Position numbers and translations under genes: made by a program
Notes under the pieces: generated by a model
Told to the model about the DNA's origin: nothing
What the model saw: only the letters and a program-made list of their open reading frames with translations
Databases searched by the model: none
DNA from: Terriglobales bacterium
GTDB taxonomy: Bacteria > Acidobacteriota > Terriglobia > Terriglobales > Acidobacteriaceae
Length of the DNA stretch: 64,000 nt
Assembly (NCBI GenBank): GCA_035561515.1
Contig: DATMXP010000022.1
Location: 62,001 to 126,000 of the forward strand
Reading direction: 5' to 3'
In this document: positions 52,391 through 61,028 of the stretch, one piece after another
How the letters are laid out: every line of letters starts with the position of its first letter
Numbering within the stretch: the first letter of the stretch is position 1

Positions 52391-52621
52391 ATGCTCGGAT
52401 ACGGACAAAACCAATTCGGCCTCGCCCCTTATGGCGACCCGTCGTTAATCCCTTTTGATCAACGCGGTGGTGTGAGCATGACGGAGATCCTCTCAGGCAC
52501 CGTCAGTTCCACCCGTGAAATCACCGCAGCAGCGGGGGTGCGCCAAAGCACGTCCGGCTCGGCTGGCACGAAGGAAGGGATGAGCACCACAAGCGTTAGA
52601 ACCACGGGGAGTCTGGACTAA
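52391..52621 (+). CDS. Small phage structural-region protein
   Basis: 76 residues, beginning MLGYGQNQFGLAPYGDPSL, then Ser/Thr/Gly-rich. The start touches the copy-4 motif and the stop overlaps the next gene by one base. No family recognised; a virion decoration or connector component is possible. Confidence 0.65.
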   Translation: MLGYGQNQFGLAPYGDPSLIPFDQRGGVSMTEILSGTVSSTREITAAAGVRQSTSGSAGTKEGMSTTSVRTTGSLD

Positions 52622-53523
52622 TGGCAACCACAAATTCAACAGTCGCAATCATCAAACCGAAGAACGATCAGTATGTCCAAGTGACGGGCCTTTCTATTGG
52701 CGGCAATCCCGTCACTGGCGCGACTGTCACGGTCACGCTCGTGGACGAGCGCGGAGCCATTGTCTCGGGCATCGAAAGCCTTCCTGTAACCGATATTTCA
52801 GGGCAGCCGGGCAATTATCAAGGCGTCGTGCTGTCGAGCTTCACCACTCCTCCCGGCGATTACGTTCTTCAGGTAACGGCGGTATCTGTTGATGGGGCTC
52901 ATTACTACACAGAACAAGCGGCTCGTGTTCCATATTTCACGGCGAATGCCGTTGTTCCAGCCGACAACCTGACGACGGTTGCACGGCTGAAGGCTTGGTA
53001 CAACATTCCGGCCGATCACAGCGATAAGGATTTGCTGTACCTGCGGCTGATCAGCAACTTCACGGCTTACGCCAAGAACGAATGTAATCGAACAGCGTTT
53101 CTCAGCCAGCCATATACGCAAAAGTTCAATGGTACTGGCAATTTCATGCTGTGTCCGAGGTTTGCTTTTCCAACCTCACCGATCACTGCGGTGACCAGTT
53201 TGACAGTGAACGGCACCACCATTCCTGCCGCACTCGACGACAAGCATTGCGGCTATGTCTTTGACGACTCCACCGTCTACCTGCGTGGCTACTGCTTCGA
53301 CCGAGGCATCCAGAACGTCAGCTTGACCTACACGGCAGGCTTGACCTCGATCCCTGCCGAGCTAGAGCAGGCATGCCTCGATGCATGCGCTCGTTGGCTC
53401 AAGCGTCGTGATTTCATCGGGCAAGATTCCATCACCGCTGATGGACAGACGACACAGTTTGACAAAGATGATGTGCCAAACACCGCTAGGAACGTATTAG
53501 ACCAATATGTTCGCCGTCGTTAA
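52621..53523 (+). CDS. Head-tail connector (gp6-like) with N-terminal Ig-like domain
   Basis: 300 residues. The first 110 form a beta-sandwich ('VQVTGLSIGGNPVTGATVTVTLVDERG'). The remainder has the helical gp6-like adaptor: 'TTVARLKAWYNIPADHSDKDLLYLRLISNFTAYAKNECNRTAF' and the C-terminal 'LEQACLDACARWLKRRDFIGQDSIT'. It should form the ring beneath the portal. Confidence 0.8.
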   Translation: MATTNSTVAIIKPKNDQYVQVTGLSIGGNPVTGATVTVTLVDERGAIVSGIESLPVTDISGQPGNYQGVVLSSFTTPPGDYVLQVTAVSVDGAHYYTEQAARVPYFTANAVVPADNLTTVARLKAWYNIPADHSDKDLLYLRLISNFTAYAKNECNRTAFLSQPYTQKFNGTGNFMLCPRFAFPTSPITAVTSLTVNGTTIPAALDDKHCGYVFDDSTVYLRGYCFDRGIQNVSLTYTAGLTSIPAELEQACLDACARWLKRRDFIGQDSITADGQTTQFDKDDVPNTARNVLDQYVRRR

Positions 53524-53535
53524 GTATTAAACAAT

Positions 53536-54183
53536 ATGCAACACGAAGCGATATTTCGAATGTTTTTGACTCCCTCAACTCCTGTTTATGGGTGGGTGTA
53601 CCTAATCACCAATATGGTGAATGGGAAGGTATACATCGGCCAAACAACACGAACCCCTGAGCGATATTGGAAATACCAGCATTTGGGTTCAGTTCGATCA
53701 AAGCAGAAATGGGGCAAGTATCTCTATCAAGCGATTCGAAAGTATGGCAGGGACAAATTTACGTTTGAGATTCTTGCAGAAGCACCGGACAAGGCTTCAC
53801 TGGATCATTTCGAGGATTTCTACATTCTGTCATTTCGGTCAATGGATCGGACACGAGGCTACAACCAAAGGCGGGGTGGGCATCGCGGGAAGCTATCAGC
53901 AGAACACGCCAAGAAACTGCGTGCATCAAGGGTTGGAGTTCCACGGCCAGATTTCAGTGAGTACCAAACGCTTCACAACGTAGCTACCCGCCCAGAAGTC
54001 GCTGCCAAAATTTCTGCTGCCTTGACGGGCAGAAAACAACCACGGAAACAAGTGGAACGTCGGGCGGCTGCTCTCCGCATGCGTTGGGCAATTACCCCGC
54101 GTCCACCAATTTCAGAAGAGACCCGGCAGAAAATGCGCGACTCCGCTAGAAACAGACGGTATCCCCAATGTCCATCGAAGTAA
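53536..54183 (+). CDS. GIY-YIG homing endonuclease with NUMOD3 motifs
   Basis: 215 residues. The nuclease core has 'GWVYLITNMVNGKVYIGQT' (GIY-YIG variant VYL/VYI), the conserved Arg in TRTPERYW and 'KYGRDKFTFEIL...LDHFEDFYILSF' with the metal-binding Glu. Three NUMOD3-like DNA-binding repeats follow (about 115-134, 150-168, 193-208). It sits as a free-standing gene between tail genes and is AT-richer in its first 400 bp than its neighbours, a sign of separate origin. Its end overlaps the next gene by 16 bp. Confidence 0.88.
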   Translation: MQHEAIFRMFLTPSTPVYGWVYLITNMVNGKVYIGQTTRTPERYWKYQHLGSVRSKQKWGKYLYQAIRKYGRDKFTFEILAEAPDKASLDHFEDFYILSFRSMDRTRGYNQRRGGHRGKLSAEHAKKLRASRVGVPRPDFSEYQTLHNVATRPEVAAKISAALTGRKQPRKQVERRAAALRMRWAITPRPPISEETRQKMRDSARNRRYPQCPSK

Positions 54184-54620
54184 GCTTCAACGGGTCGAAT
54201 GAGCGGGTTGTCAGCTACATCCGGAATACGGGCCGTAGGGTCGTCGTGGAACTGCTGCGCGAGATGGAGCGGCAGATGATCATGCTCCGCGACCGGGTAG
54301 TGGCGACAAAACTGAGCGGTCAGGTACTGAAGAACCGGACAGGAACTCTGCGTAGAAGCCAGCATTACAGCGTCACGCAGACTGAGACCAGCATTACAGG
54401 CATCGTCAGCACCGATCCGGCAGCCAGCAAATATGGCGCTGTCCACGAGTACGGCGGCAGCTATACCGTCCGGGCGCACTTGCGTAAAGGACATCTGGTG
54501 AAATCTCACACTGTCACGTTTTCGGAGCGCAGCTTCTTGCGGAGCACGCTGCGGGAAAGCACCCCCGGCATCATGGACGGGCTACGCGCTGCCGTACAAC
54601 GGGCTATTAAGGAATCATAA
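54168..54620 (+). CDS. Tail completion protein (HK97 gp10-like)
   Basis: 150 residues: 'ELLREMERQMIMLRDRVVATKLSGQVLKNRTGTLRRSQHYSV', 'AVHEYGGSYTVRAHLRK' and 'ERSFLRSTLRES' match the HK97 gp10 pattern (YAxxxEfGT and RPfLrPAl). It joins tail to head. One-base overlap with the next gene. Confidence 0.82.
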   Translation: MSIEVSFNGSNERVVSYIRNTGRRVVVELLREMERQMIMLRDRVVATKLSGQVLKNRTGTLRRSQHYSVTQTETSITGIVSTDPAASKYGAVHEYGGSYTVRAHLRKGHLVKSHTVTFSERSFLRSTLRESTPGIMDGLRAAVQRAIKES

Positions 54621-55063
54621 TGAACGCACCACGAGAAGACATTTACGCCGCACTTTTCACGCTGCTGAACGGCCTTGCGGATTGGAAGTTCACCGACCGC
54701 AAATATGTACCCATCAGCCAGATCGGCGATACCAGCTTTCCTGCCATGATGATGTGCCAGAAAGACGAGCAGCCAGAGGTCAATGGCCGAGGCATTCCCA
54801 TCAAATGGCACCTGAATGTTGAGGTAGTGATCTACGTGGACACGGGCGGCGACCGAGAGGACATGGTACCGGCCCAATTGCTGAACCCATTGCTCGATAC
54901 CATCGAGAATGCCATCCAGCCTGATCCCACCATCAGAGGGCCGCAGACGTTAGGTGGATTGGTCTCCCAGACCCGCATCAACGGCAAGGTTGAAACAGAT
55001 GGAGGCGTCCTACTTAACCGTGGCTGGGCTGTTGTGCCTGTCGAGATCATCGTGCCTGCTTAA
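54620..55063 (+). CDS. Tail terminator / minor tail protein
   Basis: 147 residues, beginning MNAPREDIYAALFTLLNGLA, with the strand-helix layout of lambda gpU-like tail terminators ('FPAMMMCQKDEQPEVNGRGIPIKWHLNVEVVIYVDTGG'). Called from position between the gp10-like and tube genes; sequence similarity is faint. Confidence 0.7.
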   Translation: MNAPREDIYAALFTLLNGLADWKFTDRKYVPISQIGDTSFPAMMMCQKDEQPEVNGRGIPIKWHLNVEVVIYVDTGGDREDMVPAQLLNPLLDTIENAIQPDPTIRGPQTLGGLVSQTRINGKVETDGGVLLNRGWAVVPVEIIVPA

Positions 55064-55098
55064 GCCTCTGCCTAAATCCCTGCATTCCTTCCGCAACA

Positions 55099-55114
55099 CC
55101 GTATGAGTAACTGA
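55099..55114 (+). repeat. Intergenic CCGTATGAG motif, copy 5
   Basis: CCGTATGAGTAACTGA before the tail tube gene; contains the minigene ATG AGT AAC TGA. Confidence 0.55.
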
Positions 55115-55143
55115 CGCCAATTAGGTGGCGGAAGGATTCATAC

Positions 55144-55884
55144 ATGATCTACTTTGCTAACGGCACTTTGTTTGGAACGCCTAACGCAGGCAACCTTGCA
55201 CCCAACCCGACGCCGATGAAGTTCGGGTTCTTACAAGACATTTCAGTTGAACTCTCTGGCGACTCGAAGCAGTTGTTCGGTCAGTACCAGTACCCGGTTG
55301 ACACGGCTCGTGGCAAGACCAAGATCACGTGGAAAGCAAAGTTCGCCCAAATTAACGGCAAACTCTTCAACGATCTCTTCTTCGCCGAGACGATGACGAC
55401 TCCGATGAACCTCGTCGCCGTTGACGAAGCGGCTGCGATTCCGGCAAGCCCCTTCACCGTGACCGTTGCGAATTCCGCAAAGTTTGTCGAGGATAAGGGC
55501 GTCGTTGATGTCTCGACCGGACACCAGCTTGTCAAAGTTGCTTCGGCTCCCGCTACGGGTCAGTACAGCGTCTCGGCTGGCGTTTACACGTTTGCCGCTG
55601 CGGATACTGGCAAGGCTGTTTTGATCAACTACACGTACAACGCTGCAACTGGCGTGGGTATGCGTATTCCGATCACGAACCACTTGATGGGCTTCGGGCC
55701 GATCTTCAGCATGACGCTGACAAACGCCTACAAGGGGCAGAACCTCAGCATGACGCTGAATGCCTGCCGTGCAGAAAAGTTGGCCTTCGCTACCAAGCAG
55801 GACGACTACATGATCCCCGAAATTGACGGCTCAGCTTTCGCCGATGCCTCAAACAACATCGGGTACCTCGATCTCAGCGAATAA
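55144..55884 (+). CDS. Major tail tube protein
   Basis: 246 residues. 'MKFGFLQDISVELSGDSKQLFGQYQYPVDTARGKTKITWKAKFAQINGKLFNDLFF' is the characteristic tube-protein strand array. An inserted module at about 130-170 (PATGQYSVSAGVYTFAAADT, then GKAVLINYTY) also occurs in the tail tip protein at 61,481. The gene has GGAAGGATTC upstream and a GC hairpin downstream. Confidence 0.88.
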   Translation: MIYFANGTLFGTPNAGNLAPNPTPMKFGFLQDISVELSGDSKQLFGQYQYPVDTARGKTKITWKAKFAQINGKLFNDLFFAETMTTPMNLVAVDEAAAIPASPFTVTVANSAKFVEDKGVVDVSTGHQLVKVASAPATGQYSVSAGVYTFAAADTGKAVLINYTYNAATGVGMRIPITNHLMGFGPIFSMTLTNAYKGQNLSMTLNACRAEKLAFATKQDDYMIPEIDGSAFADASNNIGYLDLSE

Positions 55885-55896
55885 CTAATCCTTCAA

Positions 55897-55917
55897 GGGG
55901 CTACGGCAAGTAGCCCC
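55897..55917 (+). terminator. GC-rich hairpin after the tail tube gene
   Basis: Perfect 8-bp stem GGGGCTAC/GTAGCCCC with loop GGCAA, but no T run. Could be a weak terminator or mRNA-stability element that raises tube expression. Confidence 0.45.
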
Positions 55918-55973
55918 TACCACCTTCCGGAACCCGATCTGGCGTTCCTCAATTCATCTCAGGAAACCTACCT

Positions 55974-56366
55974 ATGTCTAACGAAGTAATCGAATGCCTT
56001 TCTGATGCAGACATTGCCGCCGAAGTGCGTGCGACAAACAAGATCAAAGCTGTGCCTGCGCCTCCCGTTGAAGGACAGTTGTTCAAGCTGTGCGGTGTGG
56101 ACGTTACCGTCCCCGCGCTCAAAGTTAAACATCTCGTGAAGTATGCCTCGCAGATGCAGCAGCTATCCAAGGTGACAAGCGATACCCCGCCTGAGGAAAT
56201 CTTCCTCGCGGCTCTGCCGATCATCACCGCTGCCTTGCAGCGCAACTACCCAAGCCTGACCTCCGACGACGTGACCGAACTGCTGGACGTTGCCGTCCTG
56301 CCTGCCGTGACGATCTCGATCATGGGCGGCAGTGGCTACCGGGCACTCAAGCCGGGGGAAAAGTAA
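55974..56366 (+). CDS. Tail assembly chaperone (gpG-like)
   Basis: 130 residues with the Pro/Ala-rich start and helical body expected of lambda gpG. 'SDTPPEEIFLAALPIITAALQRNYPSLTSDDVTELLDVAVLPAVTISIMGG' fits the family. The last codons read CCG GGG GAA AAG TAA, a slippery GGGGGAAAAG tract from which ribosomes can slip -1 to continue into the downstream frame. Confidence 0.85.
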   Translation: MSNEVIECLSDADIAAEVRATNKIKAVPAPPVEGQLFKLCGVDVTVPALKVKHLVKYASQMQQLSKVTSDTPPEEIFLAALPIITAALQRNYPSLTSDDVTELLDVAVLPAVTISIMGGSGYRALKPGEK

Positions 56367-56425
56367 CCGGAGAGGGACAGCCCAATTGGGGGTGGATATA
56401 CAGCCACATCCAAGCCTCGACCGGA

Positions 56426-56620
56426 ATGAATGCACGGGAAATAGACGAGTTGGAGTACAGCGAAGTAGCCGCACTTTTCGACTACTGGAAGGAAACTCCT
56501 CCGGCTCACATCCTCGTTAAAGCGTTCTTCAAGATGGGCGGCGAAGAGCCAGAAAGCAAAGAAATCACAGACGAACAGTTCAACGAACTGGCGTCGATGT
56601 TCCCAATAAAGCAGACGTAA
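56426..56620 (+). CDS. gpT-like extension, probably read by -1 frameshift (gpGT)
   Basis: This frame is -1 relative to gpG and stays open from the slip site through 56,620. From the shift the protein continues VTGEGQPNWGWIYSHIQAST and GMNAREIDELEYSEVAALFDYWKETPP, the conserved extension of phage tail chaperones. An ATG exists at 56426, but independent translation would remove the conserved W-G-W part, so the fusion reading is preferred. The gpG:gpGT ratio guides tape-measure loading. Confidence 0.78.
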   Translation: MNAREIDELEYSEVAALFDYWKETPPAHILVKAFFKMGGEEPESKEITDEQFNELASMFPIKQT

Positions 56621-56621
56621 C

Positions 56622-59213
56622 ATGGCCGACAATCAACTAGACATACGGGCAACAGCAGACTTCGGACAAGTAAATGAGTCGTTCGATGCTACTGCTACCA
56701 ACACTCAGAGAAACACTGAGTCCATGCAAAGCGCATGGCAACGGTTGCGCCAGAGTGTGTCGTCCGCCATGAGCGGAGTCGCGTCATCCGTGCGTGAGGG
56801 TGCTACTGCCGTAAGTGCGGCAACCACGGAGATGAAAGAGAAGTTGGTCGAGACTGCGGAGGCAGCGAACCTTGCCAAGGGCGGGTTCAATGCATTCGGT
56901 GCAGCCACGGCTGTTCTCGGTGCTGGTGCTGTCGTCGGCATGTTGGGCGAGATGGCCCACAAAGCCGCCGAATCCGCGATTCAAATTGGAAACCTCTCTG
57001 ACGCTACAGGCATTGCGGTCAAGTCGCTCTCCGAGATGCAGTACGTCGCTGCCCGTCAGGACGTGTCGTGGGAGAGCGTAGAGAAATCTATTCGCAAGAT
57101 GACTGCCGCGATGGATGCGGCTCGTAACGGCGGTCAGCAACAGGAAGAAGCGTTCAAACGTTTGGGCGTGTCGATGGCCGACTTGAAATCGAAGTCGCCT
57201 GAAGAAGTCATGCTCAAAATCTCCGACTCGCTGAACAAGCTGGAATCTCCGGCTCAGCGTGCCCACGCTTTGACGACGCTGTTCGGTCGTGGATGGGTGG
57301 ATGCCGCTACGTTCCTTCGTGGCGGATCAGACGAAATCAAGAAACTAATGGAGAACGCCGACGCGCTCGGCGGTGTCCTCAACGATGAAGCTGTTGCATC
57401 TGCTCGTGAGTTTGACGATGCGATGGACGACCTCTCACAACAGTTGAAGTCGCTTTCCATTCCCCTCATCGAAGGAACCAACTACGCCCTCAAGGGTCTG
57501 CTCACCGGGTTCGGTGCGCTTAAGGTCGGCATTGTCGTTATCGGCGACACGGTCGCTGCCTTCCTACTCACGCTTTATGACGGAGTGGTGGGCTCTGCGA
57601 AGGCTCTGGAGCGTTTAGCTCATCTTGACTGGAGCGGAGCAAAGGCAGCCGCATCGCAGGCTGCGGACAACATCAAGGGTAGCTGGAAAGCCGCTCTCGA
57701 TGACATGACCGACTCCGCTGTGAAGTTCGATGAGAGCCAGCAGCGGCTATGGGCCAAGCCGTCACAACGCCCGAAGGACGGCAAGCTCGGACTCGCTGAT
57801 GACAGCGGTGCTTCAAGTGCGGGTAAGGATACTCGCCTACAGCAGTGGCAACAGGAACTTCAGCAGAAGAAGGACGATGAAGACACCTTCCACGAGTTGA
57901 GCAAGGAAGCGGAAGCGCAATTCTGGCAGAGCAAACTCTCGAAGGTCAAAGAAGGCACCGAACTATACAAGCAGGTATCCCACCTGTTCCGGGAAGCTGA
58001 AAAAGCGGCGGACAAGGAATACCTCAAAGACGTAGACCAAGACGAACGGCTCAAGATTGAAGCCACAAAATCAGGCACACAGCAACGCATCAACGCGATC
58101 AACGATGCGATGAAAAAGGTCGAGGCGATTGGTGGCACCGAGACCGAGGCTTACAAGGGACTTCAGAAGGCTAAGGTCGAGGCTGAGAAGGCACTCCACG
58201 AGCAGGAAGTTAAAGACGCTCAGGATGCCGCCAAGCGTTTGCAGCAGATCGCTCAGACAACCGCAGAAGGCGAACTTGCCGCTGCCAAGTCAGCAGCCGA
58301 CGCGAAGCGTCAACAGTCTGACTTCGAACTCCAACTCGGGCAGATCAACTCCAAGAAACATTTAGCGATGCAGAAGCAGGCGCTTGATGAAGAGTATCAG
58401 GCGCAGCTTCAGGCATTAGAGAAAGAGCGCGACCTGCTCAACAAGCTGAGCCCGGATTACCCAAACGAGTTCCTGAAGAACAAGAACAAAATCTCTGCCC
58501 TTGAAGCGCAGTGGCGTCAGAAGTCTCAGCAGCTTGATCAGAAATTTGTTCTCGACAAGCAGAAGACTTGGAACAGCTTCTTCAACGGTATCAGCCGAGG
58601 ATTCAGCGGCACCATTCAGGGCATGATCCAAGGCACTCAGACGTTCGCACAGGGCATGGCGAACATGTTCACTAACATCCTATTGAGTTTCGTGGACATG
58701 CTCGTCCAGATGGGCGTGCAGTGGGTCGCTAACTGGCTATTCATGCACCTGTTCAAACGGTCGCTGGATGCCTCTTCAACTGAAGCGGCGATTGCAGCAG
58801 CATCCGCAGAGGCGGGTGCTAAAGGCACAGCGTCATTCGCTGGTGCGCCGTGGCCCATTGATATGGGCGCTCCTGCTTTCGGTATGTCGATGGCTGCGGC
58901 TGCGGCTGGCTATTCGTCCTACGGCTTCGCCGAGAAGGGCGCTCTGGTTCAGGACGATCAGCTATTCCAGCTACATAAGAACGAGACGGTTCTCCCGGCT
59001 GAAATCTCAAACCCGATGAGGGCAATGCTTTCAAAAGGGACTTTCGGTGGACGAGATCAGCAGATTACTTCGAACACCACCCTCAATATTCAGGCATATG
59101 ACGGCACGAGCGTTAAGCAGATGTTCGAGACGCACGGCGATGTGCTCGGTCGAATCATGGTTACCAAACTCAAGAAGGCTGTGAAGAACGGCGAGTTCCG
59201 GGGGAGCATGTAA
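56622..59213 (+). CDS. Tail tape measure protein
   Basis: 863 residues: long coiled-coil stretches (about 380-680, highly charged), hydrophobic segments near 105-125 and 250-290, and a glycine-poor helical C-terminal domain. The length (about 1.5 angstrom per residue) predicts a siphophage tail of roughly 130 nm. It starts one base after the gpT stop; the last base overlaps the next gene. Confidence 0.93.
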   Translation: MADNQLDIRATADFGQVNESFDATATNTQRNTESMQSAWQRLRQSVSSAMSGVASSVREGATAVSAATTEMKEKLVETAEAANLAKGGFNAFGAATAVLGAGAVVGMLGEMAHKAAESAIQIGNLSDATGIAVKSLSEMQYVAARQDVSWESVEKSIRKMTAAMDAARNGGQQQEEAFKRLGVSMADLKSKSPEEVMLKISDSLNKLESPAQRAHALTTLFGRGWVDAATFLRGGSDEIKKLMENADALGGVLNDEAVASAREFDDAMDDLSQQLKSLSIPLIEGTNYALKGLLTGFGALKVGIVVIGDTVAAFLLTLYDGVVGSAKALERLAHLDWSGAKAAASQAADNIKGSWKAALDDMTDSAVKFDESQQRLWAKPSQRPKDGKLGLADDSGASSAGKDTRLQQWQQELQQKKDDEDTFHELSKEAEAQFWQSKLSKVKEGTELYKQVSHLFREAEKAADKEYLKDVDQDERLKIEATKSGTQQRINAINDAMKKVEAIGGTETEAYKGLQKAKVEAEKALHEQEVKDAQDAAKRLQQIAQTTAEGELAAAKSAADAKRQQSDFELQLGQINSKKHLAMQKQALDEEYQAQLQALEKERDLLNKLSPDYPNEFLKNKNKISALEAQWRQKSQQLDQKFVLDKQKTWNSFFNGISRGFSGTIQGMIQGTQTFAQGMANMFTNILLSFVDMLVQMGVQWVANWLFMHLFKRSLDASSTEAAIAAASAEAGAKGTASFAGAPWPIDMGAPAFGMSMAAAAAGYSSYGFAEKGALVQDDQLFQLHKNETVLPAEISNPMRAMLSKGTFGGRDQQITSNTTLNIQAYDGTSVKQMFETHGDVLGRIMVTKLKKAVKNGEFRGSM

Positions 59214-59842
59214 TGAGCAATTCATTCTTCCCACAGGTGCCCGGTCTGGCATGGGACGTTAAGAAGAAACCATTCTTCAACAACATCATCCAGACTCCGG
59301 CCAATCTCCGGAATGAAGTCCGTGTCGCTGTCACAACGCAGCCACAATACCAGTTCGAATGCAATTTCGAGTTTCTTCGCCAAGACGGATCACGCGGTCT
59401 GTCTGAGCTATCGACCATCGAAAGCTTCTTCCTCGCACGTGGCGGCAACTTCGATTCGTTCCTGATCGACCTCTACAACTTCACCGGGGACGGAAACGAC
59501 CATCAGGTGACGAATGCCCCTGCCATGGTGAACGGTGACGGCACCACGAAGATATTCCAGCTTGGCCGTACGTATGGCAGCTTCCGCGAGTCGGTCGATG
59601 CCGTGGACTCCGGAACCTTCCAGTTGTACGTCGGGGGAGTATTACAAAGCAGTGGCTACACCCTACAAAACAACACAGGGTACGTGACCTTCACTTCAGC
59701 GCCGTCGAACGGCGCGGTGATCACGTGGAGCGGCTTTTATTACTACCGCGTCCGTTTCTTGGAGAACAGCTACGAATTCAATTTGATGCAGAACAAGCTT
59801 TGGGAACTTCAGACCCTCACCTTCCTGCAAATCACGACGTAA
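59213..59842 (+). CDS. DUF2460-type distal tail protein
   Basis: 209 residues beginning MSNSFFPQVPGLAWDVKKKP. 'NEVRVAVTTQPQYQFECNFEFLRQDG' and the 'FYYYRVRFLENSYEFNLMQNKLWELQTLTFLQI' end match DUF2460, the distal tail component found after the tape measure in gene-transfer-agent-like tails. Start overlaps the tape-measure stop. Confidence 0.87.
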   Translation: MSNSFFPQVPGLAWDVKKKPFFNNIIQTPANLRNEVRVAVTTQPQYQFECNFEFLRQDGSRGLSELSTIESFFLARGGNFDSFLIDLYNFTGDGNDHQVTNAPAMVNGDGTTKIFQLGRTYGSFRESVDAVDSGTFQLYVGGVLQSSGYTLQNNTGYVTFTSAPSNGAVITWSGFYYYRVRFLENSYEFNLMQNKLWELQTLTFLQITT

Positions 59843-59894
59843 ACGACAGTTTGCAAATTTGTCGTCTACAGACCCCCACATTAGGAGCCCCTAT

Positions 59895-60155
59895 ATGAGT
59901 TTCACCGCAACAGACATTTGCCTTGATGGCTACGAAGACAAGCCATTCAGTTTCAGTTTTGACAGCCACAAAGTAGCTAAGCAGCTTCGAAGACTCGCAG
60001 ACGACCTCGACGTTAGCCCGGCTGAAGACCCGAAGTTCCCCGTTGACCGCGAGTTCCTGTGCCTTCAAAGCGTGGGCCAGAGCGAAGAATCGGTACGGGA
60101 CGATTACACCATCACCACGATCACATTCAAGCTCGTGAGAAACCGCACGAAGTAA
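59895..60155 (+). CDS. Small hypothetical tail-region protein
   Basis: 86 residues starting MSFTATDICLDGYEDKPFSF, with TTAGGAG upstream deciding the start. Helix 'SHKVAKQLRRLADDLDVS' and a beta end. A small inverted repeat (ACGACA/TGTCGT, 59843-59865) lies in the 52-bp gap before it. No family known. Confidence 0.7.
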   Translation: MSFTATDICLDGYEDKPFSFSFDSHKVAKQLRRLADDLDVSPAEDPKFPVDREFLCLQSVGQSEESVRDDYTITTITFKLVRNRTK

Positions 60156-60159
60156 CTCA

Positions 60160-61026
60160 ATGAAGACCGCTTCAAGCACGTTAATCGCTAATTTGGCCAA
60201 CAACGCTGAGTTTTACAGAGCCGATCTGTGGACGATTGTCCTTCTGAACGGCTACGGAACGCTCCAGTACACGTCTTGGCCGAATCAGATAACGACGACC
60301 GACGCACGTACTTTCCTTCCCGGCCCTCCGAACTTCGTCCGTAACAGACTGACCTCCGAGATCGGGGTGAAGGTCACAACACTAAATCTTGAACTGCATG
60401 CCTCCGACACGAACACCATGCCGGACGGTACGCCCCTTATTAGGTTCATCGCTGGCGGTGGATTCACAGGAGCAACGTTGACGCTGGAGACAGCGATCAT
60501 GCTCAACCCCGGCGATACGTCCGCAGGCACGGTGGTGGAGTTTGTTGGTGAGGTTGGTGGAGCAGACTCAATCGGTCGATCCTCAGCCAAGTTCACGGTC
60601 AACGCGCTGACGAACAGACTGAATCAGCAAGTGCCTCGCAACGTAATCCAGCCGTCTTGTCCTTTTACCTTGTTCGACTCAGCCTGCACGCTCAACCAAG
60701 CGTCGTTCGCAGTCAACTGCACGGTACTGTCGGGCTCTACGGCGAACCAGATCAATGCCAGCCATGGTAAGGCAGCCAGTTACTTCGCCCTCGGGAAAAT
60801 ACAGTTCACGTCCGGCCTCATGAACGGACACTGGTTCTCGATCCGCGACAACACCACATCGGCATTGAGCCCCGTAAAGAACATGGGCTTCACTCCTACG
60901 GCGGGTGACACGTTCACCGCATATCCCGGATGCGACAAGCTGCAAACCACTTGCAATACCAAGTTCAGCAACCTCGTTCATTTCGGTGGTTTCCCGTTCG
61001 TTCCGGAGCCAGAGGCAGGAATTTAA
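60160..61026 (+). CDS. DUF2163-type tail protein (BR0599 family)
   Basis: 288 residues. N-terminal 'ADLWTIVLLNGYGTLQYTSWPNQITT' and the C-terminal cysteine-rich signature 'YPGCDKLQTTCNTKFSNLVHFGGFPFVPEPE' identify the family, which follows DUF2460 in GTA-like tails. Cysteine pairs there probably form a hub structure. Confidence 0.9.
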   Translation: MKTASSTLIANLANNAEFYRADLWTIVLLNGYGTLQYTSWPNQITTTDARTFLPGPPNFVRNRLTSEIGVKVTTLNLELHASDTNTMPDGTPLIRFIAGGGFTGATLTLETAIMLNPGDTSAGTVVEFVGEVGGADSIGRSSAKFTVNALTNRLNQQVPRNVIQPSCPFTLFDSACTLNQASFAVNCTVLSGSTANQINASHGKAASYFALGKIQFTSGLMNGHWFSIRDNTTSALSPVKNMGFTPTAGDTFTAYPGCDKLQTTCNTKFSNLVHFGGFPFVPEPEAGI

Positions 61027-61028
61027 GC

